Below, in pieces: positions 28,698 to 41,256 of a DNA stretch of 64,000 bases. This DNA comes from Marinicella algicola. Its GTDB lineage: Bacteria; Pseudomonadota; Gammaproteobacteria; Xanthomonadales; Marinicellaceae. The position numbers and the translations under genes are program-made. The DNA is taken from assembly GCF_028401385.1 (NCBI RefSeq), contig NZ_JAQOMR010000001.1:2234501-2298500 (forward strand), read 5' to 3'. The first letter of the stretch is position 1, and every line of letters starts with the position of its first letter. The notes under the pieces were generated by a model, which ran no database searches, had not been told where the DNA came from, and saw nothing but the letters and a program-made list of their open reading frames with translations.

Positions 28698-31640
28698 TCA
28701 GAAGCTCCAGCTCAACGTGCCCCGAACTTCATTCTGTCGTGAATCGCTGGCGAACTGGCCGACATAGGAAATGCCGGCTGTCAGCGAGATCGCTGATCTT
28801 AAAGTCGGCGCCGATATCGACCAGCGCCGAATTCTTGGACAACGGCACGCCGCTTGCGGTGAACGATGAGCCGCCGATTGCTGCAAAGCTCATGGCTGTG
28901 CTCGGGGTCAGGTCACCGAAGGCGTATTGCCATGCGAGCGATGCGCGAGGCGTGAACACAGCCCCGTTTTGCATCGCAAAGTCTTGTGCGATCCGGATGC
29001 CAAGTGTGCCGTAGCCGACATTCGAATTGGAACTATCGCCGGTAAGCCCGGCCGTGCCGCTCTCGGTGAAGCCATTGGTGTTGAGGTGCGCCCAGGCAAG
29101 ACCCGCGAACGGTTCAAGCGCCAAGTCCTCAATCGCCATTCCGTAGCCAACCTCGCCAAACACCTGGGTAAGCCCTGCGTTGAACTGACCGTCGGTGCCG
29201 GTAACAAGCCCGGGAAGCTGAATGCCGCGCGAAGTATTCACGTCGCTGAAGGTGTAGCTTACGCCGCCGCGCACGTTCACGCCGTCAAAGCTCGTCCCCG
29301 CGTAGGCGGCAATAACACCGCTATCGGTGTCAGCCGAACTGTTCACGCCGTCGATGGTGCTGTTGGAATGAGAGTAGCCGAGGGCCACGCCTGCATAGCT
29401 GTTCGGACCGAACTTCGCGTCGATACCGGTCACAATCCCGCCAAGCGAGGTGTCGAAGTTCGAGGCATTGCCGTCGCTGTCGTAGCTGCCCCAGCTACCG
29501 TAACCCGTTCCCCACACGGCAAATCCGGAACCGCTATCATCGAAAAGTTCGATACCGTTTGCTGCATCGGCGGGCGCACTGCTGTAGTTGGTCGCCAGAC
29601 TGCCGGGGTTGGCATCGCCGCCATTGCCCAGCGTTGCCAAGGGTCCCGTCGCGTTGCCGTAATTGAGCGCGCGCAACCGATCCAAAACCGCCTGACGTGT
29701 GAACTGCCCTTCGTTGATGAGGACAGACTGCTGGCTGGCATAGATTTCGCCGGACAGCGAGCCAAGCGCCGCCGCCAATTGGCTGCCGGGCAGGCTGTAG
29801 ATGCTGTTCAGCGCATCTGCCGTCGCGTTTCCGGCGGTCGCCAGGGTGCCGTTGTTGAAGGCTGTGTCCACTGCGCCGCCAACGGCGGACTGGTTGGCCG
29901 TGAGACCGGTCTGCGCAGCCATCTGCGATGTCAGGTCGAGCGTGACACTGTTGTCGGTGTAGTCTAGCGCGGTGGCCACGTAACCCGGCAGGCCGGGCGT
30001 CGTCAGGGTGCTAAAGGTGCCGGTAATCTCTTCTGTGGCAGCGAAGAGATCGTAGCTGTTGACCAGCGTGGACGTCTGGAACGGAACCTCGAGCGTGCCG
30101 CCAAGCCGGGCTGTGCCCGTCAGGCCGAATTTGTCGTTGCCGTCCTCGCCGACGCGCAGCGACAGCGTGCCGGCCTCAGTTTGCGAATAGATGCCGCTGA
30201 GGAGATGGGTGACTGGCACCCCGTTGCCGCTGACGCCGATCCAGCCGCTATTCTCGAACCGCTTCGCGGGCCCCGCCGTGGCGGCAATGCGTCCGTCGAT
30301 GATACCGGTGTTGACGATAACGGTGCCAAAGCTGTCCGGCCCGACGCGCAGGGCATCGGCCACAGCGGGCGCGCTCAAGTTACCGTAGTTCAGGAACGTG
30401 CCGTAGACGCCGTGCAGTTCGACCGCAGCACCCGCCAGGCCGGTGGCAGTCACAGTGCCGTTATTGGTCAGCACGCCATATGTTTCGCCGCGCATGCCGA
30501 TGCCGCCATTGCCGGTCATGCTGATGGCGCCGTCGTTGATGATGTCGTCGCCCTTGCGGCCGGAAAGCGCCGCGTCGCCGTCAACGGCTGAGGACAGCGA
30601 GCCGGTGTTGCGGATCGGATTATAGATCCCCGAAACCGTCGCGACATAGCCGTTCGGTGCCGTGTCGCCGGGCATCAGATAGATGCCGACCACGGTGTCG
30701 CCGTAGGCCGAGTTGGAAGACACCACATTGGCACCGGGAATGTTGAGCTCGTACCAACTGGGGATGCCGAGAGCGTTTACATGCAGGATGCCGGCATGCA
30801 ACGCGCCATCCGGCGTCACCCAGTTTGCCACCATATTGTACTCGCCGGAGCGACCAGCGCTGGTGATACCTTCCAGATGCGTGATGATCGCTCCGGGATG
30901 GTCGTAGGTCGTCCAGTTGTCTGTGACGGTGTTGTAGAGATAGCCATGCTCGAAACCTATGCCGCCGCCGATGCCGACGTCGGCATAGCCGCCGGCGATC
31001 ATGTCGCCATAGACGCCATAGGCGGTGGTGCTGACGGCGCCGGGCTTGTTGTTGGTGACATAGGCGCCGGTGCTGATCGTGTAGATCATCGCATTGCCGG
31101 TGGCGAGCCGGGTGTCGTAGTTGCCGACCAGGGTATCGCCGAACGTGCTGTGGGCGATCGTGTAGAGCGTGGGATTGCCCGCTGCGCTCGGGTAGACCAG
31201 CTCGGTGATCTGTTTGCCCGGAGCGGCGGCTGCGTCATAGAGATAGCTGAGATCATATGGCGTTGAAGCCTCGGTGATATAGCTACCCACCGTGCGGAGC
31301 ACGCCGCCCTGGTTGCCGAAGCTCGGCCCATAGGGTGACGAGCCGATGGCATTCGGATAGTTGACGCCGTTTTCCGTCGCGACCGGCATGGCAGACCACG
31401 CGCCTGAGCTTGTGTTGTAAAGCAGGCCGCCGGTAGCGGTGGTGCCAGGCACCACGTAATTACCGACAATTGTATTTCCGCGAATTCCAGTGAGGAATGT
31501 CCCGCTGGTCCCGAAATTCAGCGTTTTGTAGGGCGTCGGTTCTTGCGCTTGGGCATCCAGGAGGCTCCCAAAAACGCTAGGAAGCCGAGCGGCAAAGCGC
31601 ATGATGAGAGTAAGCGCGCGTACATTTTATTTTTATTCAC
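28698..31640 (-). CDS. Autotransporter with repeat-rich passenger and C-terminal beta-barrel (frameshifted at both ends)
   Basis: About 980 residues. The GTG at 31640, with AAGGAGA seven bases upstream, begins a signal peptide (NKNKMYARLLSSCALPLGFL) in one frame. The main frame takes over near 31562 with AQAQEPTPYKTLNFGTSGTF. The passenger (about 30-330) has repeating units of the type GDTLVGNYD...YTISTGAY / GDMIAGGYAD...LYNTVTDNW, likely beta-propeller or beta-helix blades, then an NDGAISMTGNGGIGMRGETY-type helix repeat. The barrel (about 700-980) starts near GFAVWGTGYGSWGSYDSDGN and ends NEVRGTLSWSF with a terminal Phe, after a second frame change near 28787. Predicted to be exposed on the cell surface. 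Confidence 0.88.
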
Positions 31641-31667
31641 AATATCTCCTTGCGATGAAAAAATAAA

Positions 31668-32032
31668 CTAAGGGTCGGCTAAAATAGCATATGTAAAAAT
31701 ACTGTATACTGGAATTCTAATTTTCGGCGAAAACTGCATATCAAGCTTATTTTTACGACCTGACTTGCCTTGGGAAAATCCTTCGGAATGGATTAGAGAC
31801 CGGTACCACAGGAGGAAGAGGGCAGCGGCAAACCGGATGGCGTCATAGGCGTAGGGAACCGCTAGAACGAGGGCGGTGATGCTGAAGGTCGCGCAGACCA
31901 TGTAGACGACAAAGCCAAGTGCGACGCCACCGAGCGCGAGGTCAGGTAAACCATGTTGGATCCGGGCATCATGACCATCCCGGTCGCGATCAGCGCGAAG
32001 GCAAATCGGGAATGAAGTTCGGGCATCGGCAT
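31668..32032 (-). pseudogene. LysE/RhtB family exporter remnant
   Basis: The start at 32032 gives MPMPELHSRFAFALIATGMV and MMPGSNMVYLTSRSV, the typical first helix of LysE-type amino acid exporters. After a frame change near 31925 the next frame has GFVVYMVCATFSITALVLAV and PYAYDAIRFAAALFLLW, helices 2 and 3. The rest is random sequence to the stop at 31668. About half of a normal exporter of about 205 residues is missing, so this is a truncated gene rather than a simple sequencing error. Confidence 0.75.
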
Positions 32033-32100
32033 CTTCCACAATCGAGAAAATGTTGCTCAGACGCGCGGCGCGAGCCGCTCACGTTCCCCAATGGCGCTCC

Positions 32101-32227
32101 ATCTTCACCGTCATCCGCGCGCCGTCATTCCGACGAGAGCCGCCTGCGCCGCGACGAGCGCCGGATGCAGGTTGACCCGCAACACCTCGTCGAGCGTATC
32201 GATGGCAATGATATGGATCATATCGAT
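32101..32227 (-). pseudogene. Short-chain dehydrogenase fragment (about 40 codons)
   Basis: One minus-strand frame reads IAIDTLDEVLRVNLHPALVA and AQAALVGMTARG before a stop. This resembles the SDR segment with the active-site Asn (D.xVLxVNLxAPLLATQAALPGM). No start, cofactor motif or catalytic Tyr-Lys remains. It lies directly upstream of the LysE remnant and is another piece of decayed cargo. The assignment rests on a short match. Confidence 0.45.
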
Positions 32228-32242
32228 TCTTGGAGAGATAGT

Positions 32243-32275
32243 TTGACGGATCAGATAAATGAGACGCTATACAAT
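32243..32275 (+). promoter_or_regulatory. Candidate sigma-70 promoter for the SEC-C gene
   Basis: TTGACG at 32243-32248 is followed after 17 bases by GCTATA at 32266-32271, in an AT-rich stretch, 39-70 bases before the ATG at 32314. The spacing and -35 box are good, while the -10 box is only partly consensus. Confidence 0.45.
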
Positions 32276-32313
32276 ACAGCCTGAGAAAACGCGAAGAAAC
32301 AGATGAGATTAGG

Positions 32314-32746
32314 ATGACGAAAGGTAGGGATCGGAATGCCCCTGCTGGTGCGGCTCTGGCAAAAAATACAAGAAGTGCCACCTCGACAGAGATGGTCAGC
32401 CGAAGGAAAACCCTTGGGCTGCCGTTGACGCGAACCGGAGAGCTTTCACGCAGAAGAAATGCTGCGCGCACGGCGTCGGCTTGGGCCCTTGCGGAGGTGG
32501 TGTGATCAAAGCTCACACCGTCTCGCGCGGGCCGAACCTGGCCAAGATCGCCAAGCGTGGCCATGTGCTGCACTACACTGCGAGCATTCCAGAAATGAAG
32601 AAAAACGGCGGAAGGCTGGCGGTGGAGAAGATCGGCATCAAGGACGCATCGGTTTTTCATGGCTTCTGCCGCAAGCACGATCAGGAGCTCTTCTCCTGTG
32701 TAGAGAATGAACCTTTTGCCGGTCGACCAGACCAGTGCCTTGCTGT
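32314..32746 (+). pseudogene. SEC-C zinc-motif protein with C-HHxxC-like domain, 3' end removed by IS21
   Basis: MTKGRDRN from 32314 is followed, one base out of frame, by the SEC-C zinc motif CPCWCGSGKKYKKCHLDR. Then, in that frame and a small shift on, come CCAHGVGLGPCGGGVIKAHT, VSRGPNLAKIAKRGHVLHYT and FHGFCRKHDQELFSCVEN. The second block (AHTV...FCRKHD) looks like a zinc-finger or HNH-like module that occurs in uncharacterised bacterial proteins, often with SEC-C. The reading frame is cut at the left end of the IS21 element. The rest of the gene is not found on the other side, where an integrase remnant begins. Confidence 0.65.
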
Positions 32747-32870
32747 TGTGAGAACGGCGGTGCAAAAGTCGGCCACGAAAGCGGCGGAATAATTCGTCCG
32801 CGGGCGGAGTAAAATCCGGCCACCTATCTTCCTTCTGCAATGAGCGCAGGAGGGACAGAGGATTTACACC

Positions 32871-35222
<2,352 letters not shown>

Positions 35223-35351
35223 AACCCTTCAAAATCGCTACGCAGGTATGAGGCCCCGCTCGGGCTACGCCCTCCCGCGGGCCTCATACCTGCGCCCGAG
35301 GTGGCCGACTTTTGCTCCGCCCCGTGGCCGGTTTTTACGCCGCCGTTGACA

Positions 35352-35942
35352 GGCATCCGCTTGAACATGTCGAAAAAATCAGCGACGGATCGCGCCGCGA
35401 TGTAATCTGGACCGATGACGAAATTGAGAATTTCAAAAGTGTGGCATCCGAGCCGCTTGTCCGCGCCATGATGCTCGCATTGTGGACCGGTCAGCGCCAG
35501 GAGATTTGCTCAAGCTCACATGGTCAGCTTATGACGGCCAATCGATATATTTAAGGCAGGGAAAACCGGGGCACACGTTCGCGTCAAAACATCAAAGGCA
35601 CTGCGAGAATGTCTCGACAGCGCACCGCGAAGTGATGCTGTTACGATCCTCACAAACAGCCGAGGAAAGCCATGGACAAGCGGTTTCAAATCGTCCTGGC
35701 GCAAGGCGGCGGCTTCTGCTGGCATCGAAGGGAAGACATTCCATGACTTACGCGGAACATTCATCACGCTTGCCTATCGGAATGGCGCGTCAATCAAAGA
35801 AATTGCCGAGGTCTCTGGTCACGCCGAAAAGGACGCTGAGAGCATCATTCGCAAGCACTACCTCGTGTCCGGGGCTGCCGTCGAAAAGATCGAAAGCAGA
35901 ACACAAATTGTAAACCGAGCTAAAAAGAGTAAACCATTGTAG
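35352..35942 (+). pseudogene. Tyrosine integrase, C-terminal catalytic part only, frameshifted
   Basis: Homology starts immediately at the IS21 right end (HPLEHVEKISDGSRRDVIWT) and continues over several frames: RAMMLALWTGQRQ with the first catalytic Arg, DLLKLTWSAYDGQSIYLRQG, FHDLRGTFITLAYRNGASIK with the H-x-x-R pair, EVSGHAEKDAES with the second His, and the nucleophile region IIRKHYLVSGAAVEKIE. The arm-binding and core N-terminal domains are gone, replaced by IS21. At least three single-base indels split the remainder. It ends 50 bases before tRNA-Pro, the standard position of an island integrase next to its attachment site. Confidence 0.85.
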
Positions 35943-35986
35943 TTTTGAAAAAGGTAACGCGGGGCCAAGATTTTGAAATCGTTTGG

Positions 35987-36068
<82 letters not shown>

Positions 36069-36909
36069 ACCAGCCATAACGGCCCGTTCCCATTAGACTT
36101 TCGAAATTCCGCGCGCAAGGGGAATTTGGATTTATGAAACAAAAACGGAAAATTTGTTCTCAAATGCAGATATCGGGAACAAAAGCCCCCGGTTTGTTCG
36201 ATTAGTGTTTCAACAGTCGATACACCTCCTGTGACAGCCGAAAGAAAAATGAAACCCCAAGACGCGCACCAGACTGTCGTGAAATCAATATGTTAGCCTA
36301 AAAGTGAGGACTTTTCACTTCTTGCGTTTGTTGCCGTTTCTATGGCCGGCGCCACCTCATTTCATGAAGATGCGGACTGATTACGGTTGCCCAACCGTGG
36401 GCACCAGCCAAATAGAACTCCAGCATGTAACGCATCATGCTTCCGGCGTGACCAGTTCGGCCTCTTCAGCTTCTGACGCCTATTGTGAATGAATCGCGCC
36501 GGCCTGACGAAAGCGTCAGGATCGCTTTTGATGGTGACTTCCGCCGCGGCGGTGGAAAACGTGACCATCTATCGTCCTTCTGCAATGAGCGCAGAAGGAA
36601 CAGAGGATCTCCGCCGTCCACACTCACCAACTCACATCACGATACATATTTTGTATCACATCTGTGCGTCGATCAATTAACTGGATACAGAATCCATATT
36701 CAGTCGTATCACGCCGCCTCTCGCTCCGACGGGCCTTATCGATCTGATTGCAATCCCGAGTCACACAGCAGCGCCCTGACGCTGATAATTCACAGAGCTT
36801 GTCCCCACATGTTATGGCGTTGGCTGGACATGTCGCCATTTTGAAGTCATCAAACGGGATATGAAATTCTGCCTGCCACTGGGTCAGGCACCGAGGAGAG
36901 CCGTATCTC
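36069..36909. other. Intergenic region with a decayed IS21 leader
   Basis: About 840 bases without a supported gene between tRNA-Pro and the LysR gene. At 36563-36619 the sequence CCTTCTGCAATGAGCGCA and its flanks closely match the region just before istA in the IS21 element (32820-32873), so it is the left-end leader of a related IS21 whose body is lost. Downstream, at 36641-36657, GATACA and TGTATC form a perfect dyad with a five-base spacer, possibly a LysR-type site. Confidence 0.5.
36641..36657 (+). promoter_or_regulatory. Dyad GATACA-N5-TGTATC, candidate LysR-type operator
   Basis: A perfect six-base inverted repeat that contains the ATAC-N7-GTAT pattern known for several LysR operators. 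It lies 250 bases before the LysR gene start, far for an autoregulatory site, and next to IS debris, so the assignment is weak. Confidence 0.25.
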
Positions 36910-37827
36910 ATGGATCGTAATTTCGCGGCAAAGCTGCGCCTGAAGCAGTTGACGGTCGTCACGGCACTCGCCGACACAGGCAACATGCACCGAGCTGCCG
37001 AGACACTGGGCATGACTCAGTCGACAGCGTCGAAGATTCTGAAGGATCTCGAGGGACTTCTCGGTGCAGCGCTCTTTGTGCGAGAACCGCGTGGCATGAC
37101 GCCGACGGATATGGGCTATGACGTGGCCGATTTTGCGCGCTCCATCCTTGTCAGGATCGACCGCTTTTCAGAAGATTTTGAAGCGAAGATATCGGGCGGC
37201 CATGGACTTCTTGTGGTCGGTGCCATCATGGGTGCGGCCCCGGATCTGATTGCAAGTTCTGTGGCCGCAATGAAGGCGGAGCGCCCTCGCCTGGTTATCA
37301 GACTGCTTGGTGAAACCAGTGACCAGATCCTCGATATGCTCGAAGACGGCACTATCGACGTCGCTGTGGGACGTTTCAGCACCTCGCGCCACTGGCAGCT
37401 TTTTGACTTCGAACCGCTTGGCGAAGAACCCTTGCGCCTAGTTGCGCGGGCCGACCACCCACTCACCGGTCGCGACGACATCACACTGCAGGAGCTTCAT
37501 GCCTGGCCTTGGATCATGCAGCCCGGCATCAATCCGACGCGGAAGCTTCTCGACAGGGCATTTGCAGAACATGGTCTGGGCGCGCCGGTCAACTATGTCG
37601 AATCTGCCTCGATTTTCGCCATTCTTCAGCTCCTGCAAAGTAGCGATGCCGTGGCAGTGTTGCCAATCTCGGTCGTGCGGGATCACATCAACGCAAACCT
37701 TCTGTCAGCTCTTCATGACCCGATCGGCAAACAAATTGATGGCTTCGGCATTGTTCGAAGGCGCAATGAGCCTCTCTCCCCCAATGCCGAAGTCTTTGTC
37801 GGAAAGCTCCGCTCAATCGTGGCTTGA
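36910..37827 (+). CDS. LysR family transcriptional regulator
   Basis: 305 residues, intact. The winged helix-turn-helix is at about 10-65 (KLRLKQLTVVTALADTGNMH, AAETLGMTQSTASKILKDLE). The substrate-binding domain follows (GLLVVGAIMGAAPDLIASSV to the C-terminus) with GMTQSTASK and GTIDVAVGRFSTSRHWQLF. It resembles GbpR/CbbR-type regulators linked to sugar and sugar-acid use. It converges on the minus-strand catabolic genes (gap about 10 bases to the hydrolase stop), so it is the likely regulator of the L-rhamnonate locus, sensing a pathway intermediate (inference). Confidence 0.92.
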   Translation: MDRNFAAKLRLKQLTVVTALADTGNMHRAAETLGMTQSTASKILKDLEGLLGAALFVREPRGMTPTDMGYDVADFARSILVRIDRFSEDFEAKISGGHGLLVVGAIMGAAPDLIASSVAAMKAERPRLVIRLLGETSDQILDMLEDGTIDVAVGRFSTSRHWQLFDFEPLGEEPLRLVARADHPLTGRDDITLQELHAWPWIMQPGINPTRKLLDRAFAEHGLGAPVNYVESASIFAILQLLQSSDAVAVLPISVVRDHINANLLSALHDPIGKQIDGFGIVRRRNEPLSPNAEVFVGKLRSIVA

Positions 37828-37837
37828 ACGGAGTATA

Positions 37838-38676
37838 TCAGGCACGGCCGACGCTCTGCTGCTGCTCGCCAAGCCCTTCAATGCCAAGCCTTATGATCTC
37901 CCCGCCCGAAAGGTAAACCGGTGGCTTCAACCCCATGCCGACGCCGGGGGCGTGCCGGTTGAGATGATATCTCCCGGCTGAAGGGACATGAACTGGCTGA
38001 TATAGGAGACAAGATGGCGGACCCCGAAAACCATGGTGCGAGTGGAGCCGTCCTGGTGCCGTTTTCCGTCCACTTCCAGCCACATCTTCAGATTTTGCGG
38101 ATCGCCGATCTCGTCGGCGGTCACAAGCCAGGGGCCTATAGGACCGAACGTATCGGCACTTTTTCCCTTCACCCACTGCCCCGAACGCTCGATCTGAAAG
38201 CTTCTTTCGGAGACATCATTGACAACGCAATAGCCGGCGACGTGGTCCATCGCCTCGTCCTCGGAGAGGTAAACGCCGCCCTTCCCGATCACGACGCCCA
38301 ATTCGACCTCCCAATCGCATTTATCAGAACCGCGAGGCACCAGGACCTCATCATAGGGGCCGCAAATGGCGCTTGTTGATTTCATGAAGATGACAGGCTC
38401 ATCCGGCACGGCCATGCCGCTTTCCGCAGCATGGTCGGCATAGTTGAGGCCAACGCAGATGAATTTTCCAACCCGCCCGACGCAAGGTCCGATCCGGTCT
38501 TCTGCCAGAAGCGGCAGAGATTGCGGATCGATATCCGCAAGCCGCCTTAGCGCTTCAGGCGTGATCGCATCACCTGCAATATCGGCAGTGTGGGCGGAGA
38601 AATCGCGCGCATTCCCTTCTGCATCCAGTATCGCGGGCTTCTCGTGACCCGGCTGCCCTACTCTTAATAGCTTCAT
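37838..38676 (-). CDS. Fumarylacetoacetate hydrolase family; candidate 2,4-diketo-3-deoxy-L-rhamnonate hydrolase (frameshifted)
   Basis: About 280 residues from the ATG at 38676 (MKLLRVGQPGHEKPAILDAE). FAH-fold features: CVGLNYADHAAESGMAVPDE, the metal site CDWEVELGVVIGKGGVYLS, and TRTMVFGVRHLVSYISQFMS. The frame stops early after STGTPPASAWG. One more C in the CCCCC run at about 37949-37953 restores GTPPGVGMGLKPPVYLSGGE and the normal end at 37838. In the diketo pathway this enzyme splits 2,4-diketo-3-deoxy-L-rhamnonate into pyruvate and L-lactate. The role is inferred from neighbouring rhmD and the SDR gene. Confidence 0.85.
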
Positions 38677-38698
38677 GTCTTTTCTTCCGTTTGAGGGA

Positions 38699-39439
38699 TC
38701 AATATGTTGCGCGACCACCGGAAAGGTCGAATACGCCGCCGGTTGTGAAACTGTTGTCCTCTGAAGCAAGCCAGACAATCATTGCGGCAGCCTCATCGAC
38801 TTCCAGAAAGCGACCGCGCGGAATTTTCGACAGCATGTAGTCGATATGCTGCTGCGTCATCTGATCAAAAATCCGGGTTCTCGCCGCTGCGGGCGTAACG
38901 CAATTGACCGAGATATTCTTGTCGGCCGTTTCCTTGCCTAGCGATTTCGTTAGCGCGATAACGCCAGCTTTGGAAGCCGAGTAGGCACAGGCATTGGGAT
39001 TGCCCTCTTTGCCGGCAATCGAAGCAATATTGACGATACGCCCGTATCCCCGCTCGATCATACCCGAAACAATTGTCCGGTTCAGATAGAAGACGCCGTT
39101 CAGGTTGATGTCCATCACGCGCAGCCATTCCTGCGGATCATACTCCCGAACCTGTGCGTTTGCTCCGGCAATACCTGCACAGGCGATGAGAACATCAATT
39201 CCGCCAATGGCGTCTTCAGTGTCTCGCGTCACCTTCTCCACGGCCGACAGATCTCGCTGATCGACAAGCCGAAAATCGCAGCCGAGTTCGCCGGCAGCCT
39301 GTCTGCCTATGGCGTCGTCCACGTCCCAGATCGAGACTTTTGCGCCGCCGATAACCATCCTTTTTGCAACGGCCAGCCCTATTCCCTGGGCGCCACCGGT
39401 AATGACCGCCACACGGTCTTTCAGATCAATAATGTTCAT
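38699..39439 (-). CDS. SDR family dehydrogenase; candidate 2-keto-3-deoxy-L-rhamnonate 4-dehydrogenase
   Basis: 246 residues, intact. The classical short-chain dehydrogenase motifs are VAVITGGAQGIGLAVAKRM (NAD-binding TGxxxGxG), LIACAGIAGA (the NAG position, here CAG), NIASIAGKEGNPNACAYSAS with the catalytic Ser, and YSASKAGVIALTKSLG with Tyr-x3-Lys. WDVDDAIG after beta-2 has an acidic residue, which favours NAD+ over NADP+. It sits 22 bases upstream of the FAH hydrolase gene on the same strand. Together they would form the oxidative branch from 2-keto-3-deoxy-L-rhamnonate to the diketo acid. Confidence 0.88.
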   Translation of the reverse strand: MNIIDLKDRVAVITGGAQGIGLAVAKRMVIGGAKVSIWDVDDAIGRQAAGELGCDFRLVDQRDLSAVEKVTRDTEDAIGGIDVLIACAGIAGANAQVREYDPQEWLRVMDINLNGVFYLNRTIVSGMIERGYGRIVNIASIAGKEGNPNACAYSASKAGVIALTKSLGKETADKNISVNCVTPAAARTRIFDQMTQQHIDYMLSKIPRGRFLEVDEAAAMIVWLASEDNSFTTGGVFDLSGGRATY

Positions 39440-39466
39440 GAACTCCTCCTTGAGATATTTTTACCT

Positions 39467-40742
39467 TCAGCGCGACAATGCATTCGGGATGAAAAGCGTG
39501 ATCTGCGGCAGATAGGTGATAGCGATAAGCCCGATCAGAATGATCCCGAAATAGGGCAGGAACGGTCTTAGCACCCTGGCATAGCTGACATTGGCAATCC
39601 GGCAGGCCAGAAGCAGAATAATGGCCACCGGCGGGGTTATGGAGCCAAGCAGCACACTGATGATCGTCACGATGGCAAAATGGATCGGATCAATCCCGTA
39701 GGCCGCACCGAGGGGTGCCAGCATCGGCGTAACCAAAATCAGAGCCGAAATGGTTTCAACGAACATGCCTAGAACCAGCAAGGCGAACACAATCAGCCCC
39801 AGAGCGATGTATTTGTTGTCAGTCAGCGAAGTCAGCGCCGCTGCAAGCTGTGCAGGAAATCCTTCGCGGGCAATGATCCATGAGAACAGTGCCGCACCGC
39901 CGAGAATGATCAGGATCGACGAGGTCGAGACCGCAGATTCGCGAAAAAGCGCCAAGAATTTGCAAACCGGAGCTGACCGGTGAAGACGCCATAAATCAGG
40001 GCGTAGACGACGGCCAGAATACCGGCCTCCGTGGCGGTGAAGATACCAGACTGAATACCACCGATAATCAGAAGCGGCAGGACAAGAGCAGGCGCTGCCT
40101 TCTTCAGGCTCATGAGTATTTCATAAAATCCCGCCCGTTCATGCCGCTTGCCCCCAGTTCATCTGCCTTCCACCATGTGAAGGCCATAAGAAGTCCGGCA
40201 ATAACCAGACCCGGCAGGATACCAGCCAGAAACAGAGTGCCGATCGAGAGCCCGGTCATGGCACCATAGAGAACCATCAGCAGGCTTGGTGGAATAATCG
40301 GGCCCAGAATGGCCGATGCAGCCGTGATGACAACCGCGGATTCAGGCTTGTAGCCCTCACGCTTCATCGCCGGCAGCAGCATGGAGCCGATGGCAGCGAC
40401 ATCAGCGGCGGCGGAACCGGAAATGCCGGAAAACATAAGGCTGGTCAGAATATTGACCTGCCCCAGACCGCCCCGGACATGACCGACCAATGCCGTGGCA
40501 AACCGCACGATTGCGTGGGTAATGCCGGAGACGTTCATCAGATTGCCGGCCAGAATAAACAGTGGGATGGCCAGAAGAGGGAAGCTGTCAAGCGAAGAGA
40601 AGAAACGCTGCGGCAAGATCAGCAACGGCACGCCCTGCAAGCCGAGAATGATGGCAACCGCTGACAACCCCATAGCAAAGGAGATCGGAACGCCGATAAT
40701 CAAAAGCAGAATAAAGACGGCGAACAGCAAAAGGACGGTCAC
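39467..40742 (-). CDS. dctM: TRAP transporter large membrane subunit DctM (frameshifted twice)
   Basis: About 425 residues and some 12 membrane helices, the sodium-coupled transport subunit. The first half reads VLLLFAVFILLLIIGVPISF, then NVSGITHAIVRFATALVGHV, SLMFSGISGSAAADVAAIGS and ASAILGPIIPPSLLMVLYGA, all typical. The frame is lost at about 40113 (a T run one base short: GRDFYEILMSLKKAAPALVL) and again near 39957 (A run: FAKFLALFRESAVSTSSILI). It then runs to the end with GMFVETISALILVTPMLAPL and GSITPPVAIILLLACRIAN. The start overlaps the dctQ stop. Confidence 0.92.
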
Positions 40743-41254
40743 TCTTCGTCTCCTTCATTATCGCTTAAGCCGATGGGCAAGAACGAATGGCCGGGCCTGA
40801 TCAAAAGAGCGATAGCGCCCAGAGCAGCTCCGATCGGGATGGGCGCGTACATCCAGGCTCTGGAGAGTCCCAGCGTGGGAGACGAAAACGCCGCCGAACG
40901 GGCTGTGAACAGGTAACCTTGCCAAGCCAGCACCAGCAAAAAGACGATGCCAAGGGTAGAGGCCAGCCGACCGCGCCAGAATTCCATCTCCGCAGACAGC
41001 GAAATCATGTCCACAATAATTTCCTCCCGGTAGTAGAGCACCACCGGAAGACCAAGCATGACCGACCAGACGAGGAGAATCCGCACGACCTCCTCCGTCC
41101 AGAAAAAGCTCGGCCCGGGAGCAAACCGATCCAAGACCTGAAGAAAAACGAGAAACATCATCACTGCGAAGACGATGACCATCAACGCAGCAACGGCGTT
41201 GATGGTCAGATCGGCAACGCGACGCGGGGCGGCGCCCCGGCTGCGCATTGTCAT
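40739..41254 (-). CDS. dctQ: TRAP transporter small membrane subunit DctQ
   Basis: 171 residues with four membrane helices (about 15-37, 58-76, 95-115, 135-155) and the subunit's signature FFWTEEVVRILLVWSVMLG, followed by LGLPVVLYYREEIIVDMI. It associates with DctM to couple binding-protein docking to transport. It overlaps dctM by four bases and starts two bases after the dctP stop region, so the three are an operon. Confidence 0.92.
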   Translation of the reverse strand: MTMRSRGAAPRRVADLTINAVAALMVIVFAVMMFLVFLQVLDRFAPGPSFFWTEEVVRILLVWSVMLGLPVVLYYREEIIVDMISLSAEMEFWRGRLASTLGIVFLLVLAWQGYLFTARSAAFSSPTLGLSRAWMYAPIPIGAALGAIALLIRPGHSFLPIGLSDNEGDEE

Positions 41255-41256
41255 TG

